A DNA stretch of 64,000 bases, from NCBI GenBank assembly GCA_002310215.1, contig DBYR01000037.1, positions 34,212 to 98,211 on the forward strand, written 5' to 3'. The notes under the pieces were generated by a model, which did no database searches, was not told the DNA's origin, and worked only from the letters and a program-made list of their open reading frames with translations. This document shows positions 17,415-26,999 of the stretch, piece after piece (position 1 is the stretch's first letter; each line of letters opens with the position of its first letter). Origin of the DNA: Bacteroidales bacterium UBA1181 (GTDB lineage Bacteria; Bacteroidota; Bacteroidia; Bacteroidales; Paludibacteraceae). The position numbers and the translations under genes are program-made.

Positions 17415-17987
17415 TCGCTATAATTATTTAGTTATTATTAGATAATGCATGTTTTAGTTCCGAAGGTAGGTTCGTGCCGATGCTTAGCCCTCTCGCTCTC
17501 CTCGGTAGGTTTACCGTATTCGTCTCATACACTGCCTTTTGTTGTTCCACTGCGGAAGGCTTGCGCATGCCTCTCCGCATCCCTTTTACTTGCTACTAAG
17601 ATAAGGTTTTTCCCTCAATCGTCAAATGTTGCAAGGGGATTTTTTCAAGAATTATTTAGAAATCTCAAGACCACACAAGATTCTACCCCAAAAATCAACA
17701 TTTATTTGTCAAAAAATAGCATATAATTGTTAGAAATAGGCAATTATAATAGCCACATTTTTCTTTTTATTGCTTTATTACTAATTTCGCAAGCCAAAAC
17801 ATCTCTAATCGAATAGAATGCCTTTTCTATGTATTAGGTCATTTGTCGTGGGTGAATTTATGGCATAGATAATATAATTAGTCAATAAAAAAATGTGTAA
17901 ATATTTCTTCAAAAAATTTTGTGTAACGAAAAAATGTGTATATTTGCACGTAAATATTACACAATAATTTTTAAATAAAGGAAGATT
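17415..17987. other. 573-nt divergent intergenic region: leader of the T9SS protein and tra promoter
   Basis: No gene fits here. On the minus strand about 250 nt before the T9SS gene can fold: GCGGAAGGC/GCCTCTCCGC (17552-17578) and CGGTA/TACCG (about 17512-17525) are hairpins. The part from 17700 to 17917 is very AT-rich with no clear structure. Confidence 0.55.
17918..17946 (+). promoter_or_regulatory. promoter of the tra operon
   Basis: TTTG at 17918-17921 and TATATTTG at 17939-17946 with a 17-nt spacer, 41 nt before the traE ATG. The spacing is a little short for the consensus. Confidence 0.6.
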
Positions 17988-18293
17988 ATGAAAAAAGGAA
18001 TTTTAACGGTTTACTTGGTGTTAAGTAACATGGTGTTAACTTTTGCGCAGAATGACGCGTCCCGCAAACAGGCGCTTCAACAAGTGGAGACGGACATTAA
18101 GGGATACTTTGATGTGGCTTGCGGTATCTTCTACGCGATATGTGCGATTATGGCTTTGGTGGGTGCATTCAAGGTCTACTCCAAGTGGAGTAACGGTGAC
18201 CCTGACACTTCCAAAGTGGCTGTGGGATGGTTTGGTTCGTTGATCTTCGTGGCGGTTGTCGTTACGCTAATCAAATCATTCTTCGTGGGATAA
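17988..18293 (+). CDS. traE: conjugative transfer protein TraE (DUF4134, VirB2-like)
   Basis: 101 residues: a signal peptide (1-21, cut near FAQ), then two membrane segments (about 42-62 and 77-98), the layout of the TrbC/VirB2 pilin group to which Bacteroidetes TraE (DUF4134) belongs. WSNGDPDTSKVAVGWFGSLIF matches the family. It is the first gene of the tra operon and would form the pilus-like part of the secretion channel. Confidence 0.88.
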   Translation: MKKGILTVYLVLSNMVLTFAQNDASRKQALQQVETDIKGYFDVACGIFYAICAIMALVGAFKVYSKWSNGDPDTSKVAVGWFGSLIFVAVVVTLIKSFFVG

Positions 18294-18346
18294 CATTCCA
18301 CGTCTTTGGGTCTAATATAGTACAGTACTTATTGTTTTTTCATAAT

Positions 18347-18658
18347 ATGGATTATCCGATTAATAAGGGGGTGAATCGCCCGCTGGATTTTTATGGTTTG
18401 AAGGAGACCTATATCTTTTATTTTGTAGGGGGCTTGGTATGCGCGATTTTGGCCTATTTCATGTTGCAGTTCTTGAGCAACTGGGTCGCCATACCGGTAG
18501 CGGTCATCATTGCGGCCGCCTCCTATTTCGTCACCTATTATCTAAACAATAAGTACGGTTCCAATGGACTTTCTAAAAGGTTGGCGCAGAACGCTTGTCC
18601 GAAGCGTATCCAATTGAAACGCACAAGGAGTTTGATTCAAAAAGGAGGCAAGAAATGA
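18347..18658 (+). CDS. traF: conjugative transfer protein TraF (DUF4133, VirB3-like)
   Basis: 103 residues starting MDYPINKGVNRPLDFYGLK, a family signature, with two membrane segments (about 22-43 and 48-66). The frame is open upstream to 18227 but the signature fixes the start. It overlaps traG as ATGA, with an AAGGAGG ribosome binding site at 18642 for traG. Confidence 0.88.
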   Translation: MDYPINKGVNRPLDFYGLKETYIFYFVGGLVCAILAYFMLQFLSNWVAIPVAVIIAAASYFVTYYLNNKYGSNGLSKRLAQNACPKRIQLKRTRSLIQKGGKK

Positions 18659-21165
18659 ATTTTAACGTTAAATCGAACCAAATTGAGAATTGTTTTCCTT
18701 TATTGTCGTACGAGGATGGCTTGTTGGTCTCCAAGTCGGGCGACATTACCCGCCTGTTTGAACTGACATTGCCCCAGGTCTACACCTCCTCGGACGTGGA
18801 GATTGATGCGATGAACGAGTGTTGGTGCCGTGCGGTGAGGGCTCTCCCTAATTACTCGATTGTCCATAAACAGGACGTCTTTACGGAGATGGTTTGCCAG
18901 GACGAGCCTTTCTCGGAGAGTTTCTTGCAGGAGGCTTCCGCCCGTCATTTCACGGGACGGTCGCTGTTGAGGCATCGGTGCTTCCTTTACGTGACGCTCT
19001 CAACAAAAAATGGATTGAAGACGACTTCTGCGGCCAACTCGATTCTTAGGAACCGAATTGTCCCCCAGGAGTCTGTCGACAGCATGCGCATCGACACGTT
19101 CAACGATAGTGTGAACCAGATGTTGAACATCTTGCAGTCGGGGGGCATCGTCTGCCGGGAGTTGTCGGAAGACGAGGTGTTAGGATCGGATAAGCAGTTC
19201 GGCGTCATCGAACAATACTTGACGCTGAACTACTCTGGAGAGGGCGAAATTCTTTACGACCTGCATGTGAACGAGGACGATTTGATGGTGGGCGACAAGT
19301 ATGTCTCCTGCTTCTCCTTGGGCGAGTTGACGGATCTGCCGAATGTGGTCTCCAGCCATAAGCGGAATGAGAAGTTGTCGACCGACGTCTCTTCTCTGGC
19401 TGATTGCTTCTCTTACGAGCTGTGCTTGAAGTTGCCGTTCGACCATATCTACAACCAGTATATCTTCATCGACGATTCGAGCGAGAACCTTCGTGAGTTG
19501 GAGAAGCAGGGCCGCAAGATGGAGTCCCTCTCGGCCATTTCGAGGGAGAACGCCATCAACAAGGAGTTTAACGACGAGTACCTGACGCAAGCGCAAGTCA
19601 TGAAGGAACATAGTATCCATGCAGCGTTCAATGTCTTGGTGTGGGACACTTCCTACACCCGTCTGCTGGAGAAGAACTCGCAGGTGGGTGGTGTCTTGTC
19701 CAACCTGGACTGCCAGGTCTCGAAGACGGAGGTGATTGTCCCTCACATCTTCTGGGCGGGTATTCCCGGAGCTTCCTCCAATTATCCGTCGGAGATGAAG
19801 TTCTTATCCTTTATCGCTCCCAGCGTCTGCTTTTTCAATATGGAAAGCAACTACAGGGATATCACGGGGGAGGATGGCCATGGCCTGAAACTGACCGACC
19901 GAATCAGCGGTGCGCCGGTTAGAATCGATGTCAGTGACGAGCCTGTGCGACGGGGCTGGGCCAGTGCGAAGAATAAATTCATTTTGGGTCCTTCCGGCTC
20001 GGGTAAATCCTTCTTCACCAATGTGATGATGGCGCAGAAATATGAGCAAGGGGAGCATTTGGTGATCGTCGACGTGGGTGATTCCTACCTCGGTCTTTGC
20101 CAATTGATCCAAGAGCGTACGCATGGAGAGGACGGTGTCTACTTCACCTTCAAGGAGGAGGAACCAATCTCCTTCAACCCTTTCTACGTGGAGGATTATG
20201 TCTACACGGAGGAGAAGATGGTGCAGTTGCTTTCCCTGATCTGCATTCTTTGGAAGAATGAGCACGAGGAGATCTCCAAGGCGGAGGAGACGCATATCGA
20301 GACCGCCCTGAATTTCTACATTGAAATCATCAAGCAGCACAGGGAGATTTTCCCTTGCTTCAACTCTTTCTACGCTTTCCTTTCAAAGCAGTTCAAGGAG
20401 TATATTTCGAAGAAATCCGTTCGGATCGAGAACTTTGACATCGATAACCTAATTCAGGTGCTCGCCCCTTATGCGAAGGGAGGCAAGTATGAGTATTTGC
20501 TGAATTCGAAGGAGAAGGTGGACTTGCTCCATAAGCGGTTCGTCGTCTTTGAGTTGGATAACATCAAGGACCATAAGGTTCTTTTCCCTGTCGTGACAAT
20601 CGTGCTGATGGATACGTACATCGCCAAGATGAGGCGCTTGCAGCCTCACGAGAGGAAAGTGATCCTTATCGAGGAGGCGTGGAAAGCCATCTCGAAGAGC
20701 GGTACGGCGGAGTTCATCAAGTATCTCTACAAGACGGTACGTAAACACAACGGAGAGGTGATTGTAGTGACGCAAGAGGTGGGTGACATCATTGGCAATG
20801 AAATCATCAAGGATGCGATCATCAACAATGCGGATGAGAAGATCCTGCTCGACCAAAGCAAGTTCCTGAACCGTTTTGAAGAGATACAGTCCACGCTTGC
20901 CCTCTCTGAAAAGGAGAAGGCCTTGGTGTTGTCCATCAATAGGGACTTGCAGAAGAATGAGCAACGCGCCAAATACAAGGAGGTGTTCATCTCCTTTAAC
21001 TCGGCATTTTCGGCCGTCTATGGTGTGGAGGTCTCTCCGGAAGAGTACCTGACCTTCTCCACGACGAAGGAGGAGAAAGGGGTTGTCCTTCAGTATGCGA
21101 AGGAACTGGGCTCTATGCGGAAGGCTATCGAGAAGTATATTAATATTCACTATAAAAATAGATGA
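18655..21165 (+). CDS. traG: conjugation ATPase TraG (VirB4-like)
   Basis: 836 residues. Walker A GPSGSGKS at about 445-452 and Walker B ILIEEAWK at about 670 mark the VirB4-class ATPase that powers assembly and substrate transfer in type IV secretion. The N-terminal half (KSGDITRLFELTLPQVYT) matches Bacteroidetes TraG. The start is set by the ATGA overlap with traF and the strong AAGGAGG; the 20 residues possible upstream lie inside traF. In this nomenclature TraG is VirB4, not the VirD4 coupling protein. Confidence 0.93.
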   Translation: MNFNVKSNQIENCFPLLSYEDGLLVSKSGDITRLFELTLPQVYTSSDVEIDAMNECWCRAVRALPNYSIVHKQDVFTEMVCQDEPFSESFLQEASARHFTGRSLLRHRCFLYVTLSTKNGLKTTSAANSILRNRIVPQESVDSMRIDTFNDSVNQMLNILQSGGIVCRELSEDEVLGSDKQFGVIEQYLTLNYSGEGEILYDLHVNEDDLMVGDKYVSCFSLGELTDLPNVVSSHKRNEKLSTDVSSLADCFSYELCLKLPFDHIYNQYIFIDDSSENLRELEKQGRKMESLSAISRENAINKEFNDEYLTQAQVMKEHSIHAAFNVLVWDTSYTRLLEKNSQVGGVLSNLDCQVSKTEVIVPHIFWAGIPGASSNYPSEMKFLSFIAPSVCFFNMESNYRDITGEDGHGLKLTDRISGAPVRIDVSDEPVRRGWASAKNKFILGPSGSGKSFFTNVMMAQKYEQGEHLVIVDVGDSYLGLCQLIQERTHGEDGVYFTFKEEEPISFNPFYVEDYVYTEEKMVQLLSLICILWKNEHEEISKAEETHIETALNFYIEIIKQHREIFPCFNSFYAFLSKQFKEYISKKSVRIENFDIDNLIQVLAPYAKGGKYEYLLNSKEKVDLLHKRFVVFELDNIKDHKVLFPVVTIVLMDTYIAKMRRLQPHERKVILIEEAWKAISKSGTAEFIKYLYKTVRKHNGEVIVVTQEVGDIIGNEIIKDAIINNADEKILLDQSKFLNRFEEIQSTLALSEKEKALVLSINRDLQKNEQRAKYKEVFISFNSAFSAVYGVEVSPEEYLTFSTTKEEKGVVLQYAKELGSMRKAIEKYINIHYKNR

Positions 21166-21166
21166 G

Positions 21167-21841
21167 ATGAGAGGTGTTTTAAAACATATCTTGGTCGCGT
21201 CTGTGCTCTCTTGCGTTTCGATGTGTGCAGTGGCGCAGGGCGCGATGATCGTGGAGGATCCTGTCGCTATCGCGCAGACCGCATCGAACTTCTGTGAGGA
21301 GATGGCGAATGCGACCGACCAGAAGGTTACTTTGATGGAACAGATGAAGGAGATGCTGAGTCAGTCCAAGATGATGAAGGAGAATGCCGAAAGGTATAAG
21401 AAGTGCATGAAATGGGTGAAAAACGCACGTTCTGTTGTCTCTTTGCTCGAAAAGGTGAACAACCTGAAGGATAACTACAAGACGTTTTATGGGCAACTGA
21501 TGTGTTGCGACTACTTGAGCAAGACCGAGCGCAACAACATCGCCTATAACGCGAACCTGATTGTGAAGGAGTCGGCGGAGGCCTATGAGGAGGCGAAGAC
21601 CATCATCGGAGAGTTCACGGGTGAAGGGGATGCCGGACTCACCTCGTTCGAGCGTATCACCTTGATTGATAACATAGGCAAGAGGATAGACGAGTTCAAT
21701 TCGAAACTGGAAACACTTAAATCTAGTGCGAACAAAAAGGTCGAGGAACGGAGGAAGACGATAAATTACACGCTCAGTTTGTACAATCAATACACTTCGG
21801 CGAACTATCGTCTGGAATATAAAACAGATAACAAGAAATAG
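21167..21841 (+). CDS. traI: conjugative transfer protein TraI (DUF4141)
   Basis: 224 residues. A signal peptide (cut near AVAQ) is followed by a mostly helical, coiled-coil-prone protein with FCEEMANATDQKVTLMEQMKEML, as in Bacteroidetes TraI (DUF4141), thought to act in the periplasm like VirB5. It starts 1 nt after the traG stop. The longer frame from 21083 is inside traG and not used. Confidence 0.85.
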   Translation: MRGVLKHILVASVLSCVSMCAVAQGAMIVEDPVAIAQTASNFCEEMANATDQKVTLMEQMKEMLSQSKMMKENAERYKKCMKWVKNARSVVSLLEKVNNLKDNYKTFYGQLMCCDYLSKTERNNIAYNANLIVKESAEAYEEAKTIIGEFTGEGDAGLTSFERITLIDNIGKRIDEFNSKLETLKSSANKKVEERRKTINYTLSLYNQYTSANYRLEYKTDNKK

Positions 21842-21850
21842 GAGGTCGCC

Positions 21851-22855
21851 ATGTTAAAGAGTGATGAGATAGTCAGTTCATTTTGTTTTGAGTCTATTCC
21901 GAGCTTCGCCAAACGATTGGACAACATACTAGATGAATGTATAGAAGACGTGGGAAATGTGGCGAGTGTGGCGGTTCTGTTATGTGGCTTATTTGCGTTG
22001 TTTTATGTCGGGAACATGGTGTGGCAAGGATGGTGCAAAGGTGAATCCATCAATGTTTATGCGCTCTTTAGGCCATTTGCGATAGGTTTGATCATCATTA
22101 ACTTCCCCACATTCGTACAGACCATGGATACTGTTTGTGGCTGGATAAATAAGCCCACCGAGATACTGGTTGAAGAATACTCGCGGAACCAAAACAATGC
22201 ATTGGAAAAAAAACTAAAGAAAAACTTTGATTCCATGATAGAGGGAGAAACGAAGACCAAAGAGGGGGATATTAAGTTAAATGTTAAGACTCAGGGAGAG
22301 AAAACCGATGTGTCCTTATCTTCGAATTTGAAAGAGTCGAGTTCCTCCTGGTCTTTGACGGGTTCAATAGCAGATGCCATCAAAGAGAACATCATGGGGG
22401 AGGTACTCGCCCTCCTCTCCATTGTGGCGCTCGTCGTTGCCATCGGGGTTTTGTCGATCGCCTTCGTCTCAAAGCTGATATTGGTATATGTGGGGCCTTT
22501 TGCCTTCGCGCTATCCCTGATTCCGTATTTCTCGGGATCTCTTTCTAATTGGATTGGGCGATATGTCACGGTGAGTCTTTATGCGCCTTGCGTGAATATA
22601 ACGTGTTTCGCCTTGATGAGCTTGTTCCGGAACACGGTGGATAGTATAGGCACCAGTGGAGAGATTGGATTAGGATACTACCTGATACTCTCTTTGGCTT
22701 CCACTGCAGCCTTCTTGTCGATACCATCCATTTCAAACTATATTGTCTCCAGTGCGGGTGCGGGTGGTCTGACCGGCGAGGGGAGACATGCGGCGAGCGT
22801 GGCGGGAGGAAAGGCCGCAGTGGCCGCAAAACTATTAAGTAAAGGGAAAAAATGA
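21851..22855 (+). CDS. traJ: conjugative transfer protein TraJ (VirB6-like)
   Basis: 334 residues with about six membrane segments (around 36-60, 75-92, 185-207, 212-230, 245-262, 275-300) and a hydrophilic loop at about 110-170, as in TraJ, the polytopic inner membrane channel part. The ending GGLTGEGRHAASVAGGKAA is typical. An AGGAGG site precedes it (21840). It overlaps the next gene by 4 nt. Confidence 0.88.
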   Translation: MLKSDEIVSSFCFESIPSFAKRLDNILDECIEDVGNVASVAVLLCGLFALFYVGNMVWQGWCKGESINVYALFRPFAIGLIIINFPTFVQTMDTVCGWINKPTEILVEEYSRNQNNALEKKLKKNFDSMIEGETKTKEGDIKLNVKTQGEKTDVSLSSNLKESSSSWSLTGSIADAIKENIMGEVLALLSIVALVVAIGVLSIAFVSKLILVYVGPFAFALSLIPYFSGSLSNWIGRYVTVSLYAPCVNITCFALMSLFRNTVDSIGTSGEIGLGYYLILSLASTAAFLSIPSISNYIVSSAGAGGLTGEGRHAASVAGGKAAVAAKLLSKGKK

Positions 22856-23475
22856 TTAAGTCGTTAACGAATATTCAAAGCGCTTTTTCGCATGTGAGGC
22901 TCTTCCTCATTTTGCTGGTGGCATCTAATCTGATTGTCATCTTGTGCGCAGTGTTGTTTTCCATCCAGTTCAGGCGGAATCAGACGAGTAAGGTTTATGC
23001 GCTTCAAGGTGAGGAGTCCGTGATGTGCGCATTGAACCAGAACACGACGGACAACCGTCCGGTGGAGGCGAAGGCGGCAATCGAGCGTTTCCATCAGCTC
23101 TTCTTTAGCCTCTATCCTGATAATGGAGCCATCCAATACGGGGTGGAGAAGGCGCTTGCCATGGCAGACAACTCCGCCGTGCAGATGTATGATAACATGA
23201 CCGCCAACGGGTTTTATCGACAGATCGTCGAGGCAGGCATCATCTGCCAGTATAGGTGCGATAGTGTTGTGACGGACTTCTCCCGCTACCCTTATGGCGC
23301 GGTAATGTATGGGAAGACGGCTATCGTCCGCCGCTCCTCCGTCACGGTCAGGGAACTCATCACTTCCTGCGAATTGAGGAACTGCCCTCGCTCCGAAGCG
23401 ACCCCCAACGGTTTTCTGATCGAGAACCTGAATGTGATTAGCAACAAGGATACTCAACTTAACTCTTTGTATTGA
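22852..23475 (+). CDS. traK: conjugative transfer protein TraK (VirB8-like), first of two
   Basis: 207 residues with one N-terminal membrane segment (about 17-40) and a periplasmic domain. The motifs ERFHQLFFSLYPDN and YGKTAIVRRSSVTVRELITSCEL match TraK, the VirB8-like assembly factor. It overlaps both neighbours (ATGA with traJ, TGATG with the second copy). Confidence 0.87.
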   Translation: MIKSLTNIQSAFSHVRLFLILLVASNLIVILCAVLFSIQFRRNQTSKVYALQGEESVMCALNQNTTDNRPVEAKAAIERFHQLFFSLYPDNGAIQYGVEKALAMADNSAVQMYDNMTANGFYRQIVEAGIICQYRCDSVVTDFSRYPYGAVMYGKTAIVRRSSVTVRELITSCELRNCPRSEATPNGFLIENLNVISNKDTQLNSLY

Positions 23476-24149
23476 TGGGAACGAATGATATACCCGCCAC
23501 TTTCAAGTTGGTGAAATTCATCATGGTATGCGTGACGGTCGCAGTCACTGGCCTGACTATTTGGGTGTTGAAGGCTACTTTCGATAGCGCTGACGAGGAG
23601 CGGAACTCGGTCTATGTGGTCGATAGCCGTAACACGCTGAAACTGGCTCTGGCGGAGAATGTCTCCGTGAACCGTGTTGCGGAGGCGGAAGCGCATGTCA
23701 AGCGGTTGCATGAACTGCTCTTCATCCTCTCACCTGATATCGAGTTTATCAAGAAGAATGTACGAATCGCTGAGTATCTGGCGGGATCGGACGTGAAGAA
23801 TTATTGTAATTCATTGAGCGAGAAGGGCTTCTATAATTCTTTGGTGGCGAATGGTGTCTCCACGGAATTCCTTTGCGATAGTATCGCTGTCGGGGGAGAC
23901 TCCCGATACGAATACAAAGTGACATTGTATGGTAAAACGTCCATGGTCTATAACGACAAGATCATCTTCAAGAGCCTTGTCACCGAGTCTTTCCTGGAAT
24001 CGTGTGTGAGAGACGAAATGGATCCGCAAGGTTTTATCGTCGAGGCTTGGCGAATCGTGAAGAACGAGGAGTTGGGCGTGGTGAACCGAACCGGTTATAT
24101 GCCGGATATAACTGTGGCAGAGAGTGATACGACTGTGTTAAACGAATAA
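23475..24149 (+). CDS. second TraK-like protein
   Basis: 224 residues with the same layout as its neighbour: one membrane segment (about 11-31), then HVKRLHELLFILSPDIEFIK and YGKTSMVYNDKIIFKSLVTE aligning with the TraK motifs. The two share low but clear similarity, so this is an old tandem duplication. The ATG overlaps the first traK stop by 1 nt (a TTG 3 nt earlier is less likely). Two VirB8-like subunits could form a mixed ring. Confidence 0.8.
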   Translation: MGTNDIPATFKLVKFIMVCVTVAVTGLTIWVLKATFDSADEERNSVYVVDSRNTLKLALAENVSVNRVAEAEAHVKRLHELLFILSPDIEFIKKNVRIAEYLAGSDVKNYCNSLSEKGFYNSLVANGVSTEFLCDSIAVGGDSRYEYKVTLYGKTSMVYNDKIIFKSLVTESFLESCVRDEMDPQGFIVEAWRIVKNEELGVVNRTGYMPDITVAESDTTVLNE

Positions 24150-24159
24150 ATTTCATGAT

Positions 24160-24570
24160 ATGAATATAGATGAAAATAACAAAACGAATGATCCAGCGTC
24201 TGATATGACTCCGGATAGCAAGAACGAGACCTCTTCTTCGGGAACTCCTTTCAAGGATTATTACCAAAGGAAAAAGAAGGAGATGGGCGATCGGACGGAG
24301 AAGAAATTGAACGGCATGAATGTGTCGGACCGGAAGAAATGGTTCTTCGTCGTCTTTGGCTTGCTGTTCGTGCTGCTGGTGGTCAATTTTGTCCGTTCCT
24401 TTTCTTTCGGGAAGAAGGAACCATCCGCTTCGTTGCCAGAGATGGTCCGTGACTCTGTCATCGATTGGGCGAAGGTAGACCCCAAAGACCTATCCGTAAT
24501 GGATTTAGATTCTGCAAAAAGTGAGACGCTCCCCTCCGACACAACGAATAACGAACTCTATTTCAAATAG
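24160..24570 (+). CDS. small single-pass membrane protein, TraL-like by position
   Basis: 136 residues: an acidic, Ser/Asn-rich cytoplasmic start, one membrane segment (about 60-78, FVVFGLLFVLLVVNFV) and a short polar C-terminus. In known Bacteroidetes conjugation operons TraL sits between TraK and TraM, which is the position here, but the sequence itself is not distinctive. Confidence 0.62.
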   Translation: MNIDENNKTNDPASDMTPDSKNETSSSGTPFKDYYQRKKKEMGDRTEKKLNGMNVSDRKKWFFVVFGLLFVLLVVNFVRSFSFGKKEPSASLPEMVRDSVIDWAKVDPKDLSVMDLDSAKSETLPSDTTNNELYFK

Positions 24571-24580
24571 ATAACGCATT

Positions 24581-25732
24581 ATGACTGGACAAAAAAACAA
24601 AACCGAAAAGCAAAAGAATTTGCTGCAAGTGGGTGGCATATTCGTTTTCCTCACGATAGTCGCCCTATTTTTCATATTAGGAGGAGGCGGCGAGGACGAG
24701 GTAACGACCTCCGTCGAGGAATCAACGTCCGGGCTGAACACAAGCCTTCCCGACCCAGATGACGTGTACGCATCAGACGGAAAACTGGAAGCTGTAAGAA
24801 AGGAACAATCCCGCATGAGTATGGAGAAGAACCAGCAATTGGCGCAGAACTCCTCCTTCGATATGCTAAATTCCTTGAATGCGCCTAAGGATGAGAAGTC
24901 GAAACAGGTCGACGTGGATGAGTTGTTGTCAAAAATAGAGGATGAAGTGACCACGACACAGTTGGAAGAACCTGCTCCTGTGAAGGAAGAACCTCGCGCT
25001 ACGGCAAAAACAGCTTCCTCGACGAAGAAAGCGGGAGCGTTGTCCAAGGAGGATTCGTTGAATGCGTTGATCCAGAAGGCGAGAAGGGAGGATGCGCTTC
25101 GTCGGGTGCGTAATGGCTTAGGTTCCCGTGCCGATTCCGCCTTGTTGGGCCTCAACAAGACTCCCGCGCCTAAGCCTGTCGTTAGACCTGTTGAGGAGAG
25201 GAGTACGGTAAATGTCTCTCAAGGCAGGAAAGGATTCAAAACGGAGAATGCCCAATCAACGGGAGGTGGTGATAAGGCCACTATTCAGGCGGTTATTCAT
25301 GGCGAGCAGAAGGGTGTTCGATCTTCCAGCCAAGTGTTTATCAGACTATTGGAGCCTGTGACGATAAAGGGGACGACCATCCCTGCCAGCACGAACCTGA
25401 TTGGCTCGGTTGTCTTCAGTGAAAACCGAGTGATGATAACGACGGAGAGCATTAAGTTCAATGGTGACCTCTATCCCTTTAGAGGAACCATATACGACCA
25501 AGATGGCATGAGGGGGTTGTATACGGGTGAGAATTTAGCTAACGACGTGGCGAAAGAGGGCGGGCAGAGCGCTATTTCCGGAACCGACCAACATGTGACT
25601 AATGGTTATAGTATGGTTACCAAGGTGACAAATACGCTTATTGACGGGACGAAGACCGTATTGGAAAAGGCGCAACGCAAGAAAAGTGTGGATTTGCCCG
25701 CTAATTATAAGATCTTCATCAAGTTGGAATAA
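24581..25732 (+). CDS. traM: conjugative transfer protein TraM (VirB10-like)
   Basis: 383 residues: one membrane segment (about 16-36), a charged linker of about 180 residues and a C-terminal beta domain with VFIRLLEPVTIKGTTIPAST, the TraM/VirB10 signature. VirB10 spans the envelope and senses energy from the inner membrane. It lies 10 nt after the TraL-like gene. Expected partner of TraN in the outer membrane core. Confidence 0.87.
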   Translation: MTGQKNKTEKQKNLLQVGGIFVFLTIVALFFILGGGGEDEVTTSVEESTSGLNTSLPDPDDVYASDGKLEAVRKEQSRMSMEKNQQLAQNSSFDMLNSLNAPKDEKSKQVDVDELLSKIEDEVTTTQLEEPAPVKEEPRATAKTASSTKKAGALSKEDSLNALIQKARREDALRRVRNGLGSRADSALLGLNKTPAPKPVVRPVEERSTVNVSQGRKGFKTENAQSTGGGDKATIQAVIHGEQKGVRSSSQVFIRLLEPVTIKGTTIPASTNLIGSVVFSENRVMITTESIKFNGDLYPFRGTIYDQDGMRGLYTGENLANDVAKEGGQSAISGTDQHVTNGYSMVTKVTNTLIDGTKTVLEKAQRKKSVDLPANYKIFIKLE

Positions 25733-25836
25733 CCAATTTTTTGCATAATTTTGCGGCTGTCATTTGGCAAGTCAAGTGCCCCTTCGAGTAAAATGTTGTG
25801 TGAAAAATATTGTAAGATAAAAGTATTGTCCTGATT

Positions 25837-26961
25837 ATGGTTCGTGTTGTAAAGTCTTTATTGTGTGCGATATCTCTGTTGATTTTTCTATGCCCGTCAT
25901 ACGGACAGGAGCGCATAAAAGGATTTGATGTGATTGAACTGGGTGTCTCGGATGTGAAATGGGTATATCTTAAGTTTAAGAGCGATGTGAGCAACATCGA
26001 CCATGGTACGGACGATATCCAAATAGAACGCACATCCATCCCTTCCATCGCAAGGGTTAGAAGTCGTATCCCGCGATTCGTGGAGACGCATGCCACTTTC
26101 ATCACGAAGGACGGTGAGGTCCACACTTTCCATCTCCATTATGAGCAAAACCCGTCGGTCATGGCTGTTAACGTGAATGGGAACACTATCCGTGTGGAGG
26201 ATGTGATAAAGCCTTTGCGGGTTGAGTTGTCAGACGATCGGACATCGCACATCACGTTCCCGCAGAAGGTGGTGGACCTGAGTGTGGGATGCGACTCGGC
26301 CATTGTGGATCATGTGCCGAACACCGACAATATGGTGATGGCGAAGTGCTACCCTTATGACACGAATCTCTTCAAGGAGACGTCTCTTACGGTTGTGACG
26401 GAAGATAAGAACATCTATACGTTCAATGTTGTCTATGTGGAGGTGCCGCAGGTCTTGAACTTCTCGGTAGACGATGCGGATAAGAAGGGAGCTGTCTTTT
26501 CCGTCATCAACGTTAATGAAACAGAGATGAAGGAGTTAGGCGAGCTGGTCATTAGCAAAGGCATACAACTGAATCGGGGCATCATGGATGGTAAGATGAC
26601 ATTCGCCCTACAAGGGATCTTCATCAAGGATGATGTCGCCATGTTCCACATCGCTGTCGCAAATAGTTCGCAGATCGATTACGATATAGATTTTATCAAG
26701 TGTTATATCACCAATCGCAAGAACTTGAAGAAACAGACGATGCAGATTGACGACATTACCCCGCTTTTCGAGTATGTACAGAACGAGAGGAATCTTTACG
26801 TGCCGGCGAACAGCACCTACCATACTGTCCTCTTCTTCAAAAGGTTCACGATCCCTGATAAGCATAATCTCTTCTTCGAGGTTTTCGAGAAGAATGGTGG
26901 CCGTCATCTTCAGTTCACCATCACCAACCACGACCTGCTTTCCGCCAAGGTGCTAAAGTAG
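25837..26961 (+). CDS. traN: conjugative transfer protein TraN (VirB9-like)
   Basis: 374 residues with a signal peptide (cut near SYG) and two beta-rich parts. ELGVSDVKWVYLKFKS and LFFKRFTIPDKHNLFFEVFEKNGGR match TraN, the outer membrane core protein related to VirB9/TrbG. It begins after a 104-nt gap, longer than elsewhere in the operon, so there could be an extra promoter. It is the last recognisable transfer gene. Confidence 0.85.
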   Translation: MVRVVKSLLCAISLLIFLCPSYGQERIKGFDVIELGVSDVKWVYLKFKSDVSNIDHGTDDIQIERTSIPSIARVRSRIPRFVETHATFITKDGEVHTFHLHYEQNPSVMAVNVNGNTIRVEDVIKPLRVELSDDRTSHITFPQKVVDLSVGCDSAIVDHVPNTDNMVMAKCYPYDTNLFKETSLTVVTEDKNIYTFNVVYVEVPQVLNFSVDDADKKGAVFSVINVNETEMKELGELVISKGIQLNRGIMDGKMTFALQGIFIKDDVAMFHIAVANSSQIDYDIDFIKCYITNRKNLKKQTMQIDDITPLFEYVQNERNLYVPANSTYHTVLFFKRFTIPDKHNLFFEVFEKNGGRHLQFTITNHDLLSAKVLK

Positions 26962-26999
26962 ATAGAACAAAGAAACCATAGTTTTTATTCTTAACAGAA

